Of a stretch of DNA of 64,000 nt, positions 1-8,538 are shown piece after piece. How positions within the stretch are numbered: the first letter of the stretch is position 1; each line of letters begins with the position of its first letter. Origin of the DNA: Rhodococcus opacus B4 (lineage in GTDB: Bacteria > Actinomycetota > Actinomycetes > Mycobacteriales > Mycobacteriaceae); NCBI RefSeq assembly GCF_000010805.1, contig NC_012522.1, positions 7,130,001 to 7,194,000 of the forward strand, in the 5' to 3' direction. Below the pieces are notes generated by a model. It saw nothing but the letters and a program-made list of their open reading frames with translations, searched no databases and was not told where the DNA came from. Made by a program: the position numbers and the translations under genes.

Positions 1-114
1 GAATTCGGGGTCGCCGACTTCGTCGCCCTGCAGGGACTGCACGGCGCGAACGAGCGGTACCTCGACCGCCTGCGTTCGGCCTCGGCCACTTTCGAGGCGG
101 GGGCGCAGGCATGA
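1..114 (+). CDS. C-terminal fragment of upstream gene (probable GNAT-type acyltransferase)
   Basis: An open frame enters from the left edge and ends at a TGA overlapping the next ATG (ATGA). Only 37 residues are visible, ending in FEAGAQA, with no diagnostic motif. In related actinobacteria the gene before this PlsC-family acyltransferase is a GNAT-fold N-acyltransferase (Rv3027c-like), so that identity is inferred from position alone. The four-base overlap implies translational coupling with the acyltransferase. Confidence 0.55.
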   Translation, partial: EFGVADFVALQGLHGANERYLDRLRSASATFEAGAQA

Positions 115-1034
115 CCGCCGCCGTGGCGGAGACGGCGCCGGTGCCCGTGCATTCGTGGATGCCGTCGAGCCCGTGCGGCGCCGGGTGCCTGCCCGCGGAG
201 AAAAATGCCGTGTCGATCCCGACCGTGGTCGTCCGGTGGTGCCTCGTGGTGTCGGCGCTCGCGACGGCGCCGCTCCTGACCGCGGGATGGTTGCTGCCGC
301 GGTCGTGGCGGACCGGCCTGCAGCGTCGGTATGCGGCGATTCTGTTGCGCTGCGTGGGAATTCGGCTCGTCGTGGTCGATCATCGCGGAAAGCGGCGGCA
401 CGACGGCGGACTTCTGGTGGTGGCCGGCCACGTGTCCTGGACCGACGTGCTGGTGCTCAGTGCGCTCGCACCGGCGAACTTCGTCGCCCGCGGCGATCTG
501 CTGGACTGGCCGGTTCTGGGCTCGCTGGCCCGGCGGATGCGGGTCGTTCCGATCGAACGGCAGAGCCTGCGGGCGCTCCCCGGCACGGTGGCCACGACGG
601 CGGGCAGGCTGCGCGACGGCGAACGAGTCGTGGCGTTCCCGGAGGGCACCACGTGGTGTGGACGGGCGTACGGCAGATTCCGGCCCGCGCTGTTCCAGGC
701 GGCGATCGACGCGGAATGCCCGGTCCAGCCGATCTCGCTGCGATACACCGGCCGGGGCGGGGAACTGACGACCGGGCCGTGCTTCGTGGGCGAGGAGACG
801 ATCGGCCGGTCGATCCGGCGCATCATCCGTCAGAAGGGCGTCAACGCCGAGGTCCGGCTGGCGCCGATCGAGTATCCCGGGGAGTGCCGCAGGGATCTGG
901 CGGCCCGATGTGAACGCGCCGCACGAGGCGACGAACGCATCGATCTCGCTGCGCACGACATCGTCGATCCGCTGCAGGGCGCGGTCGGGACGGCGGCTGC
1001 GGGCATCGAGGCGGCGGAGCGTCTCGTCGCCTGA
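111..1034 (+). CDS. PlsC-family 1-acyl-sn-glycerol-3-phosphate acyltransferase
   Basis: This 307-residue protein probably transfers a fatty acyl chain to lysophosphatidate or a related lysolipid at the inner membrane face. The acyltransferase block HVSWTD (residues 107-112, the HX4D catalytic motif) and FPEGTT (about 177-182, acceptor binding) are both present in the usual order and spacing. A hydrophobic stretch near residues 38-62 is a likely membrane anchor. The ATG overlaps the stop of the preceding gene. With a putative N-acyltransferase upstream it could act in ornithine-lipid-like synthesis, but that is inference; the exact acceptor cannot be read from sequence. Confidence 0.85.
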   Translation: MTAAVAETAPVPVHSWMPSSPCGAGCLPAEKNAVSIPTVVVRWCLVVSALATAPLLTAGWLLPRSWRTGLQRRYAAILLRCVGIRLVVVDHRGKRRHDGGLLVVAGHVSWTDVLVLSALAPANFVARGDLLDWPVLGSLARRMRVVPIERQSLRALPGTVATTAGRLRDGERVVAFPEGTTWCGRAYGRFRPALFQAAIDAECPVQPISLRYTGRGGELTTGPCFVGEETIGRSIRRIIRQKGVNAEVRLAPIEYPGECRRDLAARCERAARGDERIDLAAHDIVDPLQGAVGTAAAGIEAAERLVA

Positions 1035-1051
1035 GCTATCCTGGTCACGTC

Positions 1052-2272
1052 ATGACCTCTGCCCGCAGTGCCGATCACCCCGTCTACCTGGACCACGCAG
1101 CCACCACTCCCATGGTGCCGGCCGCCGTCCGGGCGATGACCGACATCTTCAGTACCGTGGGCAATGCGTCCTCGCTGCACGGTTCCGGGCGCGCCGCCCG
1201 CCGTCGCATCGAGGAGGCCCGCGAGTCCATCGCCGCCGACCTCGGCGCCAGGCCGTCCGAGGTCATCTTCACCTCCGGCGGCACCGAGAGCGACAACCTC
1301 GCGGTCAAGGGCATCTTCTGGGCGCGACGCGACGCCGACCCCGGCCGGGTGCGGATCCTGGCCAGTGCCGTCGAACACCATGCGGTGCTCGACGCGGTGG
1401 AGTGGCTCGAGAAGCACGAGGGCGCACAGGTCACGTGGCTGCCCGTCGACGAGCTGGGCCGGGTGTCGCCGCAGACGCTGCGCGACGAACTCGCCGTCCA
1501 TGCCGACGAGACCGCGCTGGTCACGATCATGTGGGCCAACAACGAGGTCGGCACGATCATGCCGATCACCGAACTCGCCGCGGTGGCGGCCGAGTTCGGT
1601 GTGCCCACGCACAGCGACGCCGTCCAGGCCGTCACGCACATCCCCGTGGATTTCGCCGCGAGCGGACTGTCCGCGCTGAGCATCGCCGCGCACAAGGTCG
1701 GCGGACCGCAGGGCGTCGGTGCGCTCCTGCTGGGACGGCAGGTGCCGTGTGTGCCGCTGCTGCACGGCGGAGGGCACGAACGCGACCTGCGTTCGGGCAC
1801 CCCGGACACCGCCGGTGTCGTCGGCATGGCGGCGGCGCTGCGCGACGCGACCGCGAACCTCGACTCCCGCGCCGCGGAACTGTCCGTGCTGCGCGACCGC
1901 CTCATCGAGCGCGTCGGCGAGATCGTTCCGGACGCCGTGCTGAACGGTCCGGCAGGCAGCGCGCGACTGCCGGGCAACGCCCACTTCACGTTCCCCGGCT
2001 GCGAGGGCGATTCGCTGCTGATGCTGCTCGACGCCGCCGGGATCGAGTGTTCGACCGGTTCGGCGTGTACCGCCGGTGTCGCCCGCCCGAGTCACGTCCT
2101 GACTGCGATGGGCGTGGATTCCGCGACCGCGCGCGGATCGTTGCGCTTCTCGTTCGGGCACACGTCGACGGTCGCGGACGTGGATGCAGTCGTCGCGGCA
2201 CTGCCGCAAGTTGTGGAGCGGGCCCGCGCCGCCGGGCTCGCCGGTGTCGGAGCGCGTGGAGGGGATCGTTGA
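1052..2272 (+). CDS. iscS: Cysteine desulfurase (IscS/NifS family)
   Basis: PLP enzyme of 406 residues that removes sulfur from L-cysteine as a protein-bound persulfide. Visible signatures are the N-terminal YLDHAATTP (12-20), the PLP lysine in SIAAHKVGGPQG (Lys215), the pocket residues NNEVGT and the mobile catalytic-cysteine loop STGSAC (Cys339). It is followed immediately by mnmA with a stop/start overlap, so its main client is probably the tRNA 2-thiouridylase; it may also feed Fe-S assembly. A TATCCT box (1037-1042) lies nine bases before the ATG and no Shine-Dalgarno is evident. Confidence 0.93.
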   Translation: MTSARSADHPVYLDHAATTPMVPAAVRAMTDIFSTVGNASSLHGSGRAARRRIEEARESIAADLGARPSEVIFTSGGTESDNLAVKGIFWARRDADPGRVRILASAVEHHAVLDAVEWLEKHEGAQVTWLPVDELGRVSPQTLRDELAVHADETALVTIMWANNEVGTIMPITELAAVAAEFGVPTHSDAVQAVTHIPVDFAASGLSALSIAAHKVGGPQGVGALLLGRQVPCVPLLHGGGHERDLRSGTPDTAGVVGMAAALRDATANLDSRAAELSVLRDRLIERVGEIVPDAVLNGPAGSARLPGNAHFTFPGCEGDSLLMLLDAAGIECSTGSACTAGVARPSHVLTAMGVDSATARGSLRFSFGHTSTVADVDAVVAALPQVVERARAAGLAGVGARGGDR

Positions 2273-3366
2273 TGCGAGTACTGGCGGCAATGAGTGGCGG
2301 CGTCGATTCCGCCGTGGCGGCGGCACGGGCAGTCGCTGCCGGACACGACGTGGTGGGCGTGCATCTCGCGCTGTCCGCCGAGCCGGGCACGCTGCGGACC
2401 GGATCCCGGGGCTGCTGCTCGAAGGAAGACGCCGGTGACGCCCGCCGTGCCGCGGACGTGCTCGGAATCCCGTTCTACGTATGGGATTTCGCCGACCGCT
2501 TCAAGGAAGACGTGATCGACGACTTCGTGGCGTCGTACGCGGCGGGGGAGACCCCCAACCCGTGCCTGCGGTGCAACGAGAAGATCAAGTTCGCGGCACT
2601 CGCGGACCGCGCGATCGCCCTCGGGTTCGACGCGGTGGCCACCGGCCACTACGCGCAGCTCGAGAACGGTGTGCTGCGCCGGGCCGTCGACGCGGACAAG
2701 GACCAGTCGTACGTGCTCGGTGTGCTCACCGCCGAGCAGCTGTCGCGGGCGATGTTCCCCGTCGGCGACACCCCGAAGGACCGGATCCGCGAAGAGGCCG
2801 CCGAACGCGGTCTCGCCGTGGCGAACAAGCCCGACAGCCACGACATCTGCTTCATCCCGTCCGGCGACACCCGGGCGTTTCTCGGCGCCCACATCGGTGT
2901 CCGCCCGGGCAGCGTCGTCGACGCCGATTCGGGCGAGGTGCTCGCGGAACATGAAGGCGTGCACGGGTTCACGATCGGCCAGCGGAAGGGCCTCGGCGTC
3001 CAGGGCCCCGCGGCCGACGGGCAGCCGCGGTACGTGACGTCGATCGAACCCGAAACCGGCACCGTCCGTGTCGGTTCGGCACGCGACCTCGAAGTGCACG
3101 CGATCACCGCGGACCGCGCCGTGTGGACGTCCGGACGCGCGCCGTCAGGACCGGTCGAATGCACCGTCCAGGTGCGCGCGCACGGCGGACTCGCCGAGGC
3201 CGTGGCGGAAGCCGTCGACGGCGGTATCCGTATCTCGCTGCGCGAACCGCTCACCGGTGTCGCGAAGGGGCAGGCCGCCGTTCTGTACCGGACCGACCCG
3301 GCAGGCGACATCGTGCTGGGCAGCGGAACCATCTCGGGTACCGACGCGCGTCCGAACACGCAGTGA
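2272..3366 (+). CDS. mnmA: tRNA-specific 2-thiouridylase MnmA
   Basis: MnmA makes s2U34 in the wobble position of tRNA-Lys, -Glu and -Gln, taking persulfide sulfur from a cysteine desulfurase. The 364-residue protein starts MRVLAAMSGGVDS with the PP-loop SGGVDS (8-13) that adenylates the tRNA; the catalytic cysteine pair is Cys98 (in NPCLRCN) and Cys193 (in HDICFIPSG). The ATG overlaps the TGA of the desulfurase gene, so a longer open frame beginning near 910 is not the gene. Adjacent sulfur donor and acceptor genes support a dedicated relay. Downstream it overlaps the next gene. Confidence 0.95.
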   Translation: MRVLAAMSGGVDSAVAAARAVAAGHDVVGVHLALSAEPGTLRTGSRGCCSKEDAGDARRAADVLGIPFYVWDFADRFKEDVIDDFVASYAAGETPNPCLRCNEKIKFAALADRAIALGFDAVATGHYAQLENGVLRRAVDADKDQSYVLGVLTAEQLSRAMFPVGDTPKDRIREEAAERGLAVANKPDSHDICFIPSGDTRAFLGAHIGVRPGSVVDADSGEVLAEHEGVHGFTIGQRKGLGVQGPAADGQPRYVTSIEPETGTVRVGSARDLEVHAITADRAVWTSGRAPSGPVECTVQVRAHGGLAEAVAEAVDGGIRISLREPLTGVAKGQAAVLYRTDPAGDIVLGSGTISGTDARPNTQ

Positions 3367-4385
3367 CGCAGGATATCTCACTGGCCGGAGCCGTCACCGG
3401 CGTCGGCTCGTGGCCCGGAACGGACCCGCGCGAATCCGCCACGATCGTCCTCGGCGAACTCGGCCGGCTCCCGCATCTGGTGGAGTTGCCCGCCCGCGGG
3501 CTCGGCGCCGACATGATCGGCCGGGCCAGCGCCCTACTGGTGGATCTGCAGCTGGACGTGTCCACGTCCGCCTACCGCGTGGTGCAGCGGCGCGGCTCGG
3601 TCGCCAAGCGGGCGACCGACCTCCTGAACCAGGACCTCGACGCGCTCGAGGAGGCGTGGGAGAGTGCGGGCCTCGTCGGGGCCGATCACGTGGTGAAGGT
3701 GCAGTCGGTGGGTCCTCTCACGCTGGCGGCCGAGGTGGAACTCGGCACCGGCAGGCGCGTGCTCACCGACCCCGGTGCGGTGCGCGACTTCGCCGAATCG
3801 CTGGGAGAAGGACTCGCGCGGCACGCGGCGGAGGTCACTCGGCGTCTCGGTGCGCAGGTGCTGGTCCAGTTCGACGAGCCACGACTGCCCGCCGTGCTGG
3901 CGGGCACACTGTCCGGCCGGTCGCGGCTCGAGACCGTGCGGGCGATGCCGGAACCGGAGGCGCTCGCCGTGCTCGAGGCCGCCCTCGCGGGCTCCGGCGC
4001 GGTGACCATGGTGCATTGCTGCTCCGGCGATCTGCCCACCGGCCTCCTGCGGCGCAGCAGTGCGCGCGCGGTCGGACTGGACGTGGCACAGCTGGCGTCC
4101 TCGGACCTGGACGGCATCGGCGAGTTGCTCGACGCGGGCAAGGAGCTGGCGCTGGGGCTGATCCCGGCCACCGCCCCCGCCGTGCCCGCCACCTGGCGCG
4201 ACCTCGCCCGACCTGCGGTGACGCTGGTCGACCGGCTCGGTTTTCCGCGCACGACGCTGCGGACCCAGGTCGCGGTGACGCCGGCCTGCGGACTCGCGGG
4301 CGCCGACGCCTCCTGGAGCCGCGACGCGCTGAAGTTGTGCGCCGACGTGAGCGGCGCGTTCACCGACGACCCCGAATCACTCTGA
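3363..4385 (+). CDS. Short MetE-like (cobalamin-independent methionine synthase C-terminal domain) protein
   Basis: GTG start overlapping the mnmA stop; 340 residues. It matches only the catalytic C-terminal barrel of MetE. The N-terminal GVGSWPGTDPRES and the TPACGLAG block are typical of the family. His218 and Cys220 (MVHCCSG) and Cys309 (TPACGL) occupy the positions of the MetE zinc ligands His-x-Cys and Cys, so zinc-dependent thiol methylation is plausible. It is about half the length of full MetE and lacks the N-terminal half that helps hold folate. Orthologues sit here in mycobacteria (Rv3015c). Substrate and methyl donor are unknown; embedding between mnmA and ligA gives little clue. 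Confidence 0.75.
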   Translation: MTQDISLAGAVTGVGSWPGTDPRESATIVLGELGRLPHLVELPARGLGADMIGRASALLVDLQLDVSTSAYRVVQRRGSVAKRATDLLNQDLDALEEAWESAGLVGADHVVKVQSVGPLTLAAEVELGTGRRVLTDPGAVRDFAESLGEGLARHAAEVTRRLGAQVLVQFDEPRLPAVLAGTLSGRSRLETVRAMPEPEALAVLEAALAGSGAVTMVHCCSGDLPTGLLRRSSARAVGLDVAQLASSDLDGIGELLDAGKELALGLIPATAPAVPATWRDLARPAVTLVDRLGFPRTTLRTQVAVTPACGLAGADASWSRDALKLCADVSGAFTDDPESL

Positions 4386-4423
4386 GTCCGGCGTTCGGTG
4401 TCGGCCGGACCGGTTAATCTTCG

Positions 4424-6517
4424 ATGGTGAGTGAATCGACCGAAGCCCCGACACCGGCCCCCGGATCCGTCCGGGAGCACTGGAACGAGCTGGCCGAGGA
4501 CGTGCGGCAGCACCAGTTCCGCTACTACGTCCGCGACGCGCCCATCATCTCCGACGGAGAGTTCGACGCGCTGCTGGGCGAGCTGAACGACCTCGAGAAC
4601 CAGTACCCCGACCTGCGGACGCCCGATTCGCCGACCCAGCTCGTCGGCGGCGGATTCGCCACCGACTTCGCCTCCGCCGATCACCTCGAGCGGATGCTGA
4701 GCCTCGACAACGTCTTCGCGACCGACGAACTGCGCACCTGGATCAGCCGGGTGGAGCAGGAGACCGGCCCCGACCTGCACTACCTGTGCGAGGTGAAGAT
4801 CGACGGGGTCGCGCTGAACCTGGTGTACGAGAACGGCAGACTCGTCCGCGCCGCCACCCGGGGCGACGGCCGGACCGGCGAGGAAGTGACGCTCAACGCC
4901 CGGACCATCGACGACATCCCGGAAAAGCTCACCGGCACAGACAAATACCCGATTCCGGCGCTCCTCGAGGTGCGCGGCGAGGTGTTCTTCCGGCTCGAGG
5001 ACTTCGCGGCGCTCAACGCGGCGCTCGTCGAGGAGGGCAAGGCGCCGTTCGCGAATCCCCGGAACTCGGCGGCCGGGTCGCTGCGGCAGAAGAATCCGGC
5101 CGTCACGGCCCGCAGGCGGCTCGGGATGATCTGCCACGGCCTGGGCCGGAGCGAAGGATTCGAGCCGGCCTCCCAGTACGACGCGTACACGGCGCTGGCG
5201 GCGTGGGGCCTGCCGGTGTCCACCCACACCGTCCGCGTGACGGGCGCGGACGCTGTCGTGGACAGGGTGCAGTACTGGGGCGAGCACCGGCACGACGTGG
5301 AGCACGAGATCGACGGCCTGGTGGTCAAGGTCGACGAGACGTCGCTGCAACGCCGGCTGGGTTCCACGTCGCGGGCGCCGCGCTGGGCGATCGCGTACAA
5401 GTACCCGCCGGAGGAGGCCACCACCAAACTCCTCGACATCCGGGTCAACGTCGGCCGCACCGGCCGGGTCACCCCGTTCGCCTACATGGAGCCGGTCACG
5501 GTCGCCGGATCCACCGTCTCCCTCGCCACCCTGCACAACGGCTCCGAGGTCAAGCGCAAGGGCGTGCTGATCGGCGACACGGTGGTGCTACGCAAGGCCG
5601 GTGACGTGATTCCCGAGGTACTCGGGCCCGTGGTCGACGCCCGGACCGGCGACGAATACGAGTTCGTGATGCCGGCGAACTGCCCGGAGTGCGACACGCC
5701 GCTCGCTCCCGCCAAGGAGGGTGACGCGGACATTCGCTGCCCCAACCAGCAGTACTGCCCCGCGCAGCTCCGGGAACGCGTGTTCCACGTCGCGGGCCGC
5801 GGTGCGTTCGACATCGAGGTGCTCGGCTACGAGGCCGCGACGAGCCTGCTCGAGGCGAAGGCGATCGGCGACGAGGGCGACCTGTTCTCACTCACCGAGG
5901 ACGACCTGCTGAAGACGACGCTCTTCCGAACCAAGGCCGGCGGGCTGTCGGCCAACGGCCGCAGGCTGCTCGACAACCTCGATTCCGCCAAGGACAAGCC
6001 CTTGTGGCGGGTGCTGGTCGCCCTGTCGATCCGCCACGTCGGTCCGACGGCGGCGCGTGCGCTGGCCGGTGAGTTCGGGTCGCTCGACCGGATCCGGGAG
6101 AGCTCCGTCGAGGAACTCGCGGCGGTCGACGGGGTCGGTGGCACCATCGCCGCCGCCGTCGCCGAGTGGTTCGGCGTCGACTGGCACCGGCAGATCGTCG
6201 ACAAGTGGTCGGCGGCCGGGGTGCGCATGGAAGACGAACGCGACGAATCGATTCCGCGCAACCTCGAGGGCCTGTCGATCGTCGTCACGGGTTCGCTCGA
6301 GACGTTCTCCCGCGACCAGGCGAAGGAGGCGATCCTCGTCCGGGGCGGCAAGGCCGCGGGTTCGGTGTCGAAGAAGACGGCGTTCGTGGTGGCCGGCGAA
6401 TCCCCGGGGTCGAAGCACGACAAGGCCGTCGAACTCGGTGTGCCGGTCCTCGACGAGGACGGGTTCCGCCGACTGCTCGAGGGCGGACCGGACGCGGTCA
6501 CGGATTCCGGAGTGTGA
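4424..6517 (+). CDS. ligA: NAD-dependent DNA ligase LigA
   Basis: Seals nicks in replication and repair using NAD+. The 697-residue chain has the expected order: N-terminal Ia domain (RYYVRDAPIISDGEFD, NAD contacts), adenylation domain with catalytic Lys125 in EVKIDG, OB fold, a four-cysteine zinc finger (CPEC...CPNQQYC), tandem HhH motifs and a C-terminal BRCT domain (about 615-690). The ATG at 4424 is preceded closely by a TTAATCT box with no clear Shine-Dalgarno. It follows the MetE-like gene by 38 bases and may have its own promoter. Confidence 0.97.
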   Translation: MVSESTEAPTPAPGSVREHWNELAEDVRQHQFRYYVRDAPIISDGEFDALLGELNDLENQYPDLRTPDSPTQLVGGGFATDFASADHLERMLSLDNVFATDELRTWISRVEQETGPDLHYLCEVKIDGVALNLVYENGRLVRAATRGDGRTGEEVTLNARTIDDIPEKLTGTDKYPIPALLEVRGEVFFRLEDFAALNAALVEEGKAPFANPRNSAAGSLRQKNPAVTARRRLGMICHGLGRSEGFEPASQYDAYTALAAWGLPVSTHTVRVTGADAVVDRVQYWGEHRHDVEHEIDGLVVKVDETSLQRRLGSTSRAPRWAIAYKYPPEEATTKLLDIRVNVGRTGRVTPFAYMEPVTVAGSTVSLATLHNGSEVKRKGVLIGDTVVLRKAGDVIPEVLGPVVDARTGDEYEFVMPANCPECDTPLAPAKEGDADIRCPNQQYCPAQLRERVFHVAGRGAFDIEVLGYEAATSLLEAKAIGDEGDLFSLTEDDLLKTTLFRTKAGGLSANGRRLLDNLDSAKDKPLWRVLVALSIRHVGPTAARALAGEFGSLDRIRESSVEELAAVDGVGGTIAAAVAEWFGVDWHRQIVDKWSAAGVRMEDERDESIPRNLEGLSIVVTGSLETFSRDQAKEAILVRGGKAAGSVSKKTAFVVAGESPGSKHDKAVELGVPVLDEDGFRRLLEGGPDAVTDSGV

Positions 6518-6574
6518 CGGGAACCTCACGCTCGAGTTTTGGGCGGCGTGAGCTGTCCTGTCATAGTTCTCGAC

Positions 6575-7063
6575 ATGATCGAGATTCGGAATGCGACACC
6601 GGACGAGTACGAGGCCGTCAGCGACCTCACGGTGATCGCGTACGTGGGCGGCGGGCACGTCGAGGCGCACGATCCGTACACGAACCGGTTGCGCGACACC
6701 GCGGAACGGGCGGACAAGGCGCAGGTCCGGGTGGCGGTGATGGAGGGCCGGGTCGTGGGTTCCGTCACGATCGCGGAACCGGCCTCCCCGTACGCCGACG
6801 TCGCGCAGCCGGGGGAACTCGAATTCCGGATGCTCGCCGTGTCACCCGACGCCCGCGGTGCCGGCGTCGGGTCGGCGCTCGTGCGGCACGTGCTCGACAC
6901 CGCCTACGACCGCGGCGACCGGGCGGTCGTGATGTCGACCCAGCCGGACATGGAAGACGCCCGCCGCATCTACGACCGCAACGGCTTCGTACCTGTGCCC
7001 GAACGCAATTGGGCACCGATCCCGGGTGTCGAGCTCACCGTCCTGGTCCGCGAACTCGTCTGA
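6575..7063 (+). CDS. GNAT-family N-acetyltransferase
   Basis: A 162-residue single-domain GNAT protein starting MIEIRNATPDEY. The acetyl-CoA loop is VSPDARGAGVGSALV, matching the Q/RxxGxG/A pyrophosphate-binding consensus, and the closing RIYDRNGFV is also family-typical. An in-frame ATG at 6539 exists, but homology begins at MIEIRN and a CATAGT box ends seven bases before 6575, consistent with a leaderless start. Substrate is unknown. It converges on the ACT-domain gene. Confidence 0.82.
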   Translation: MIEIRNATPDEYEAVSDLTVIAYVGGGHVEAHDPYTNRLRDTAERADKAQVRVAVMEGRVVGSVTIAEPASPYADVAQPGELEFRMLAVSPDARGAGVGSALVRHVLDTAYDRGDRAVVMSTQPDMEDARRIYDRNGFVPVPERNWAPIPGVELTVLVRELV

Positions 7064-7073
7064 GGCGACCACG

Positions 7074-7097
7074 GCCCCGGACCGTCCGGCCCGGGGC
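7074..7097. terminator. Possible weak terminator between convergent genes
   Basis: Seven-base GC arms (GCCCCGG at 7074-7080, CCGGGGC at 7091-7097) separated by ten bases lie between the ends of the GNAT and ACT genes. There is no T run, so function is uncertain. Confidence 0.3.
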
Positions 7098-7102
7098 GGA
7101 GG

Positions 7103-7753
7103 TCAGCTCAGCACCGTCGCGATGATGCCTGCGAGGTAGCCCAGCCGGGCGATCTCGGACGGACGGAACTCCGGGCCGCCGGGGCGGCCGAGCATCAGCA
7201 CCCGGCCGGTGGTCCCGAGGGGGGCCGCGGCGAGTGTGGTGTTCATGTCGCGCCACACCTGCGGCACCCAGTCGCCCTCACCGTCGAGCGCCGTGGGCTT
7301 CTCCAACGGCATCCACGGGATCTCGGTGGCGTGCGTCTCGGGCGCTCCCGAGCTGCCGACCACCCGGTATGCGCCGTGCGGGCCGAGATCTGCGACCACC
7401 GACCAGCCGACCCGGAGCACCCGCGGAGCGCCGTCGACGAGGACCTGCAGTCGATCGTCCGCGGCGGTGGCGACCTGGTCGATGAGCTCGAGCTCGCGGT
7501 GGGTGTCGAGTATTCCGGCGTACGGCCGGATGGAGTCGACGCTGACGCCGGGCAGGTTCTCGGCGGCCGTGATGAGGGTGTCGGGGAGCGATCCCGGCTC
7601 GACATCGACCACGAGGTCGTCGATGGCGAATCCGGCACCCCGTTCCACCACGTCGAGCGACAGAATGTCAGCACCCACCGAGCCCAGGGCGACGGCGAGA
7701 GAGCCGAGGCTACCGGGACGGTCGGGGAGCTGGACGCGAAGCAGATACGACAC
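7103..7753 (-). CDS. ACT-domain amino-acid-binding protein (Rv3013-like)
   Basis: 216 residues from a GTG at 7753 with GAAAGGG seven bases upstream. The N-terminus VSYLLRVQLPDRPGS and GSVGADILSLDVVE form a regulatory ACT domain (about 2-75), followed by a conserved C-terminal part found only in actinobacterial orthologues. No catalytic domain is fused. By analogy with other ACT proteins it probably binds an amino acid and modulates a partner, which is not identifiable here. The gene is transcribed away from gatCA, as in M. tuberculosis. A longer upstream open frame to 8128 has no homology and is rejected. Confidence 0.8.
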   Translation of the reverse strand: MSYLLRVQLPDRPGSLGSLAVALGSVGADILSLDVVERGAGFAIDDLVVDVEPGSLPDTLITAAENLPGVSVDSIRPYAGILDTHRELELIDQVATAADDRLQVLVDGAPRVLRVGWSVVADLGPHGAYRVVGSSGAPETHATEIPWMPLEKPTALDGEGDWVPQVWRDMNTTLAAAPLGTTGRVLMLGRPGGPEFRPSEIARLGYLAGIIATVLS

Positions 7754-7957
7754 GTGCGTCCCTTTCACCACGAGATAGACGCGGGAGTACCTGCGACCCC
7801 CGTCGTTCACCATCCTTGCACTTTCGTTCCCGAGTATGCGGCCGCCCCTGCGGCTTCGCCGGGGACGGGACGGGGACTCGCAGGTCGCGCTCGATTCGTG
7901 ACACTGCCGATACGGATTCGCCTCGTCCGCGAAACACGACAGCCCAAACATGGGTGC

Positions 7958-8299
7958 GTGAACACCACGGCAACGGGAGTGACGACGTCCGTCTCGCGGC
8001 GGGTGGCGGCGGGCCGGGAACAGGAATTCCTGCGCTGGACGGACGCCGGCATGGCGATGGCGGGCACGTTCCCCGGGTTCCTCGGCGGGGGCTGGCTGCG
8101 CGCGGCGTCCGACCCCGAGCAGTACCACGTGGTGTACCGGTTCGGCGCTGGCTGCACGGCTGATCCGGGCACTGCACTAGGCTGGGATCCACTTGTGTAC
8201 GTCCGAATGTGTACGTCCGAACCGAAAGGGGCCCCGCGGTGCCTGCCATCTCCCGTGACGAGGTCGCGCACCTCGCGCGGCTGTCTCGACTCGCCCTGA
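7958..8299 (+). pseudogene. Remnant of an antibiotic biosynthesis monooxygenase (ABM)-like gene
   Basis: From a GTG at 7958 about 64 codons read like the start of an ABM-domain protein: TTSVSRRVAAGREQEFLRW, FPGFLGGGWLRAA, and EQYHVVYRFG. Around 8148 the similarity stops and the frame runs through the gatC promoter region into gatC out of frame, ending at 8299. Family members continue for at least another 30-100 residues, so this is a 5' fragment whose 3' part was lost or replaced. It lies in a 485-base gap between the ACT gene and gatC. No Shine-Dalgarno is obvious. It could still be expressed as an aberrant 113-residue peptide. Confidence 0.55.
8194..8221. repeat. Perfect 14-bp tandem duplication before gatC
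   Basis: TGTGTACGTCCGAA occurs twice in a row (8194-8207 and 8208-8221), ending three bases before the gatC Shine-Dalgarno. It lies where the ABM-like remnant loses homology, so it may be a scar of the deletion event. Confidence 0.85.
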
Positions 8300-8538
8300 C
8301 CGATGCCGAGCTCGACGAGTTCGCCGGTCAGCTGGACTCGATTCTCAGCCACGTGAAGGTGGTCACCGAGGTGCCCGCCGAGGATGTTCCGCCGATGGCG
8401 AACCCGAACGCCGTCACCAACGTGACCCGTCCCGACGTGATCGTTCCCGGCCTGACGCCCGAGCAGGCGCTGTCCGGCGCGCCGGCCGTCGAACAGGACC
8501 GGTTCGCCGTCCCGCAGATTCTTGGAGAGGGCGAATGA
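8239..8538 (+). CDS. gatC: Asp/Glu-tRNA amidotransferase subunit C
   Basis: GatC (99 residues) wraps round GatA and tethers it to GatB in the amidotransferase that converts Glu-tRNA(Gln), and where needed Asp-tRNA(Asn), to the amide form. The protein begins VPAISRDEVAHLARLSRLALT, nearly the same as the mycobacterial GatC, and ends RFAVPQILGE. The GTG at 8239 has GAAAGG eight or nine bases upstream; the in-frame ATG at 8209 falls in the tandem repeat and is not used by homologues. The stop overlaps the gatA start by four bases. Confidence 0.95.
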   Translation: MPAISRDEVAHLARLSRLALTDAELDEFAGQLDSILSHVKVVTEVPAEDVPPMANPNAVTNVTRPDVIVPGLTPEQALSGAPAVEQDRFAVPQILGEGE

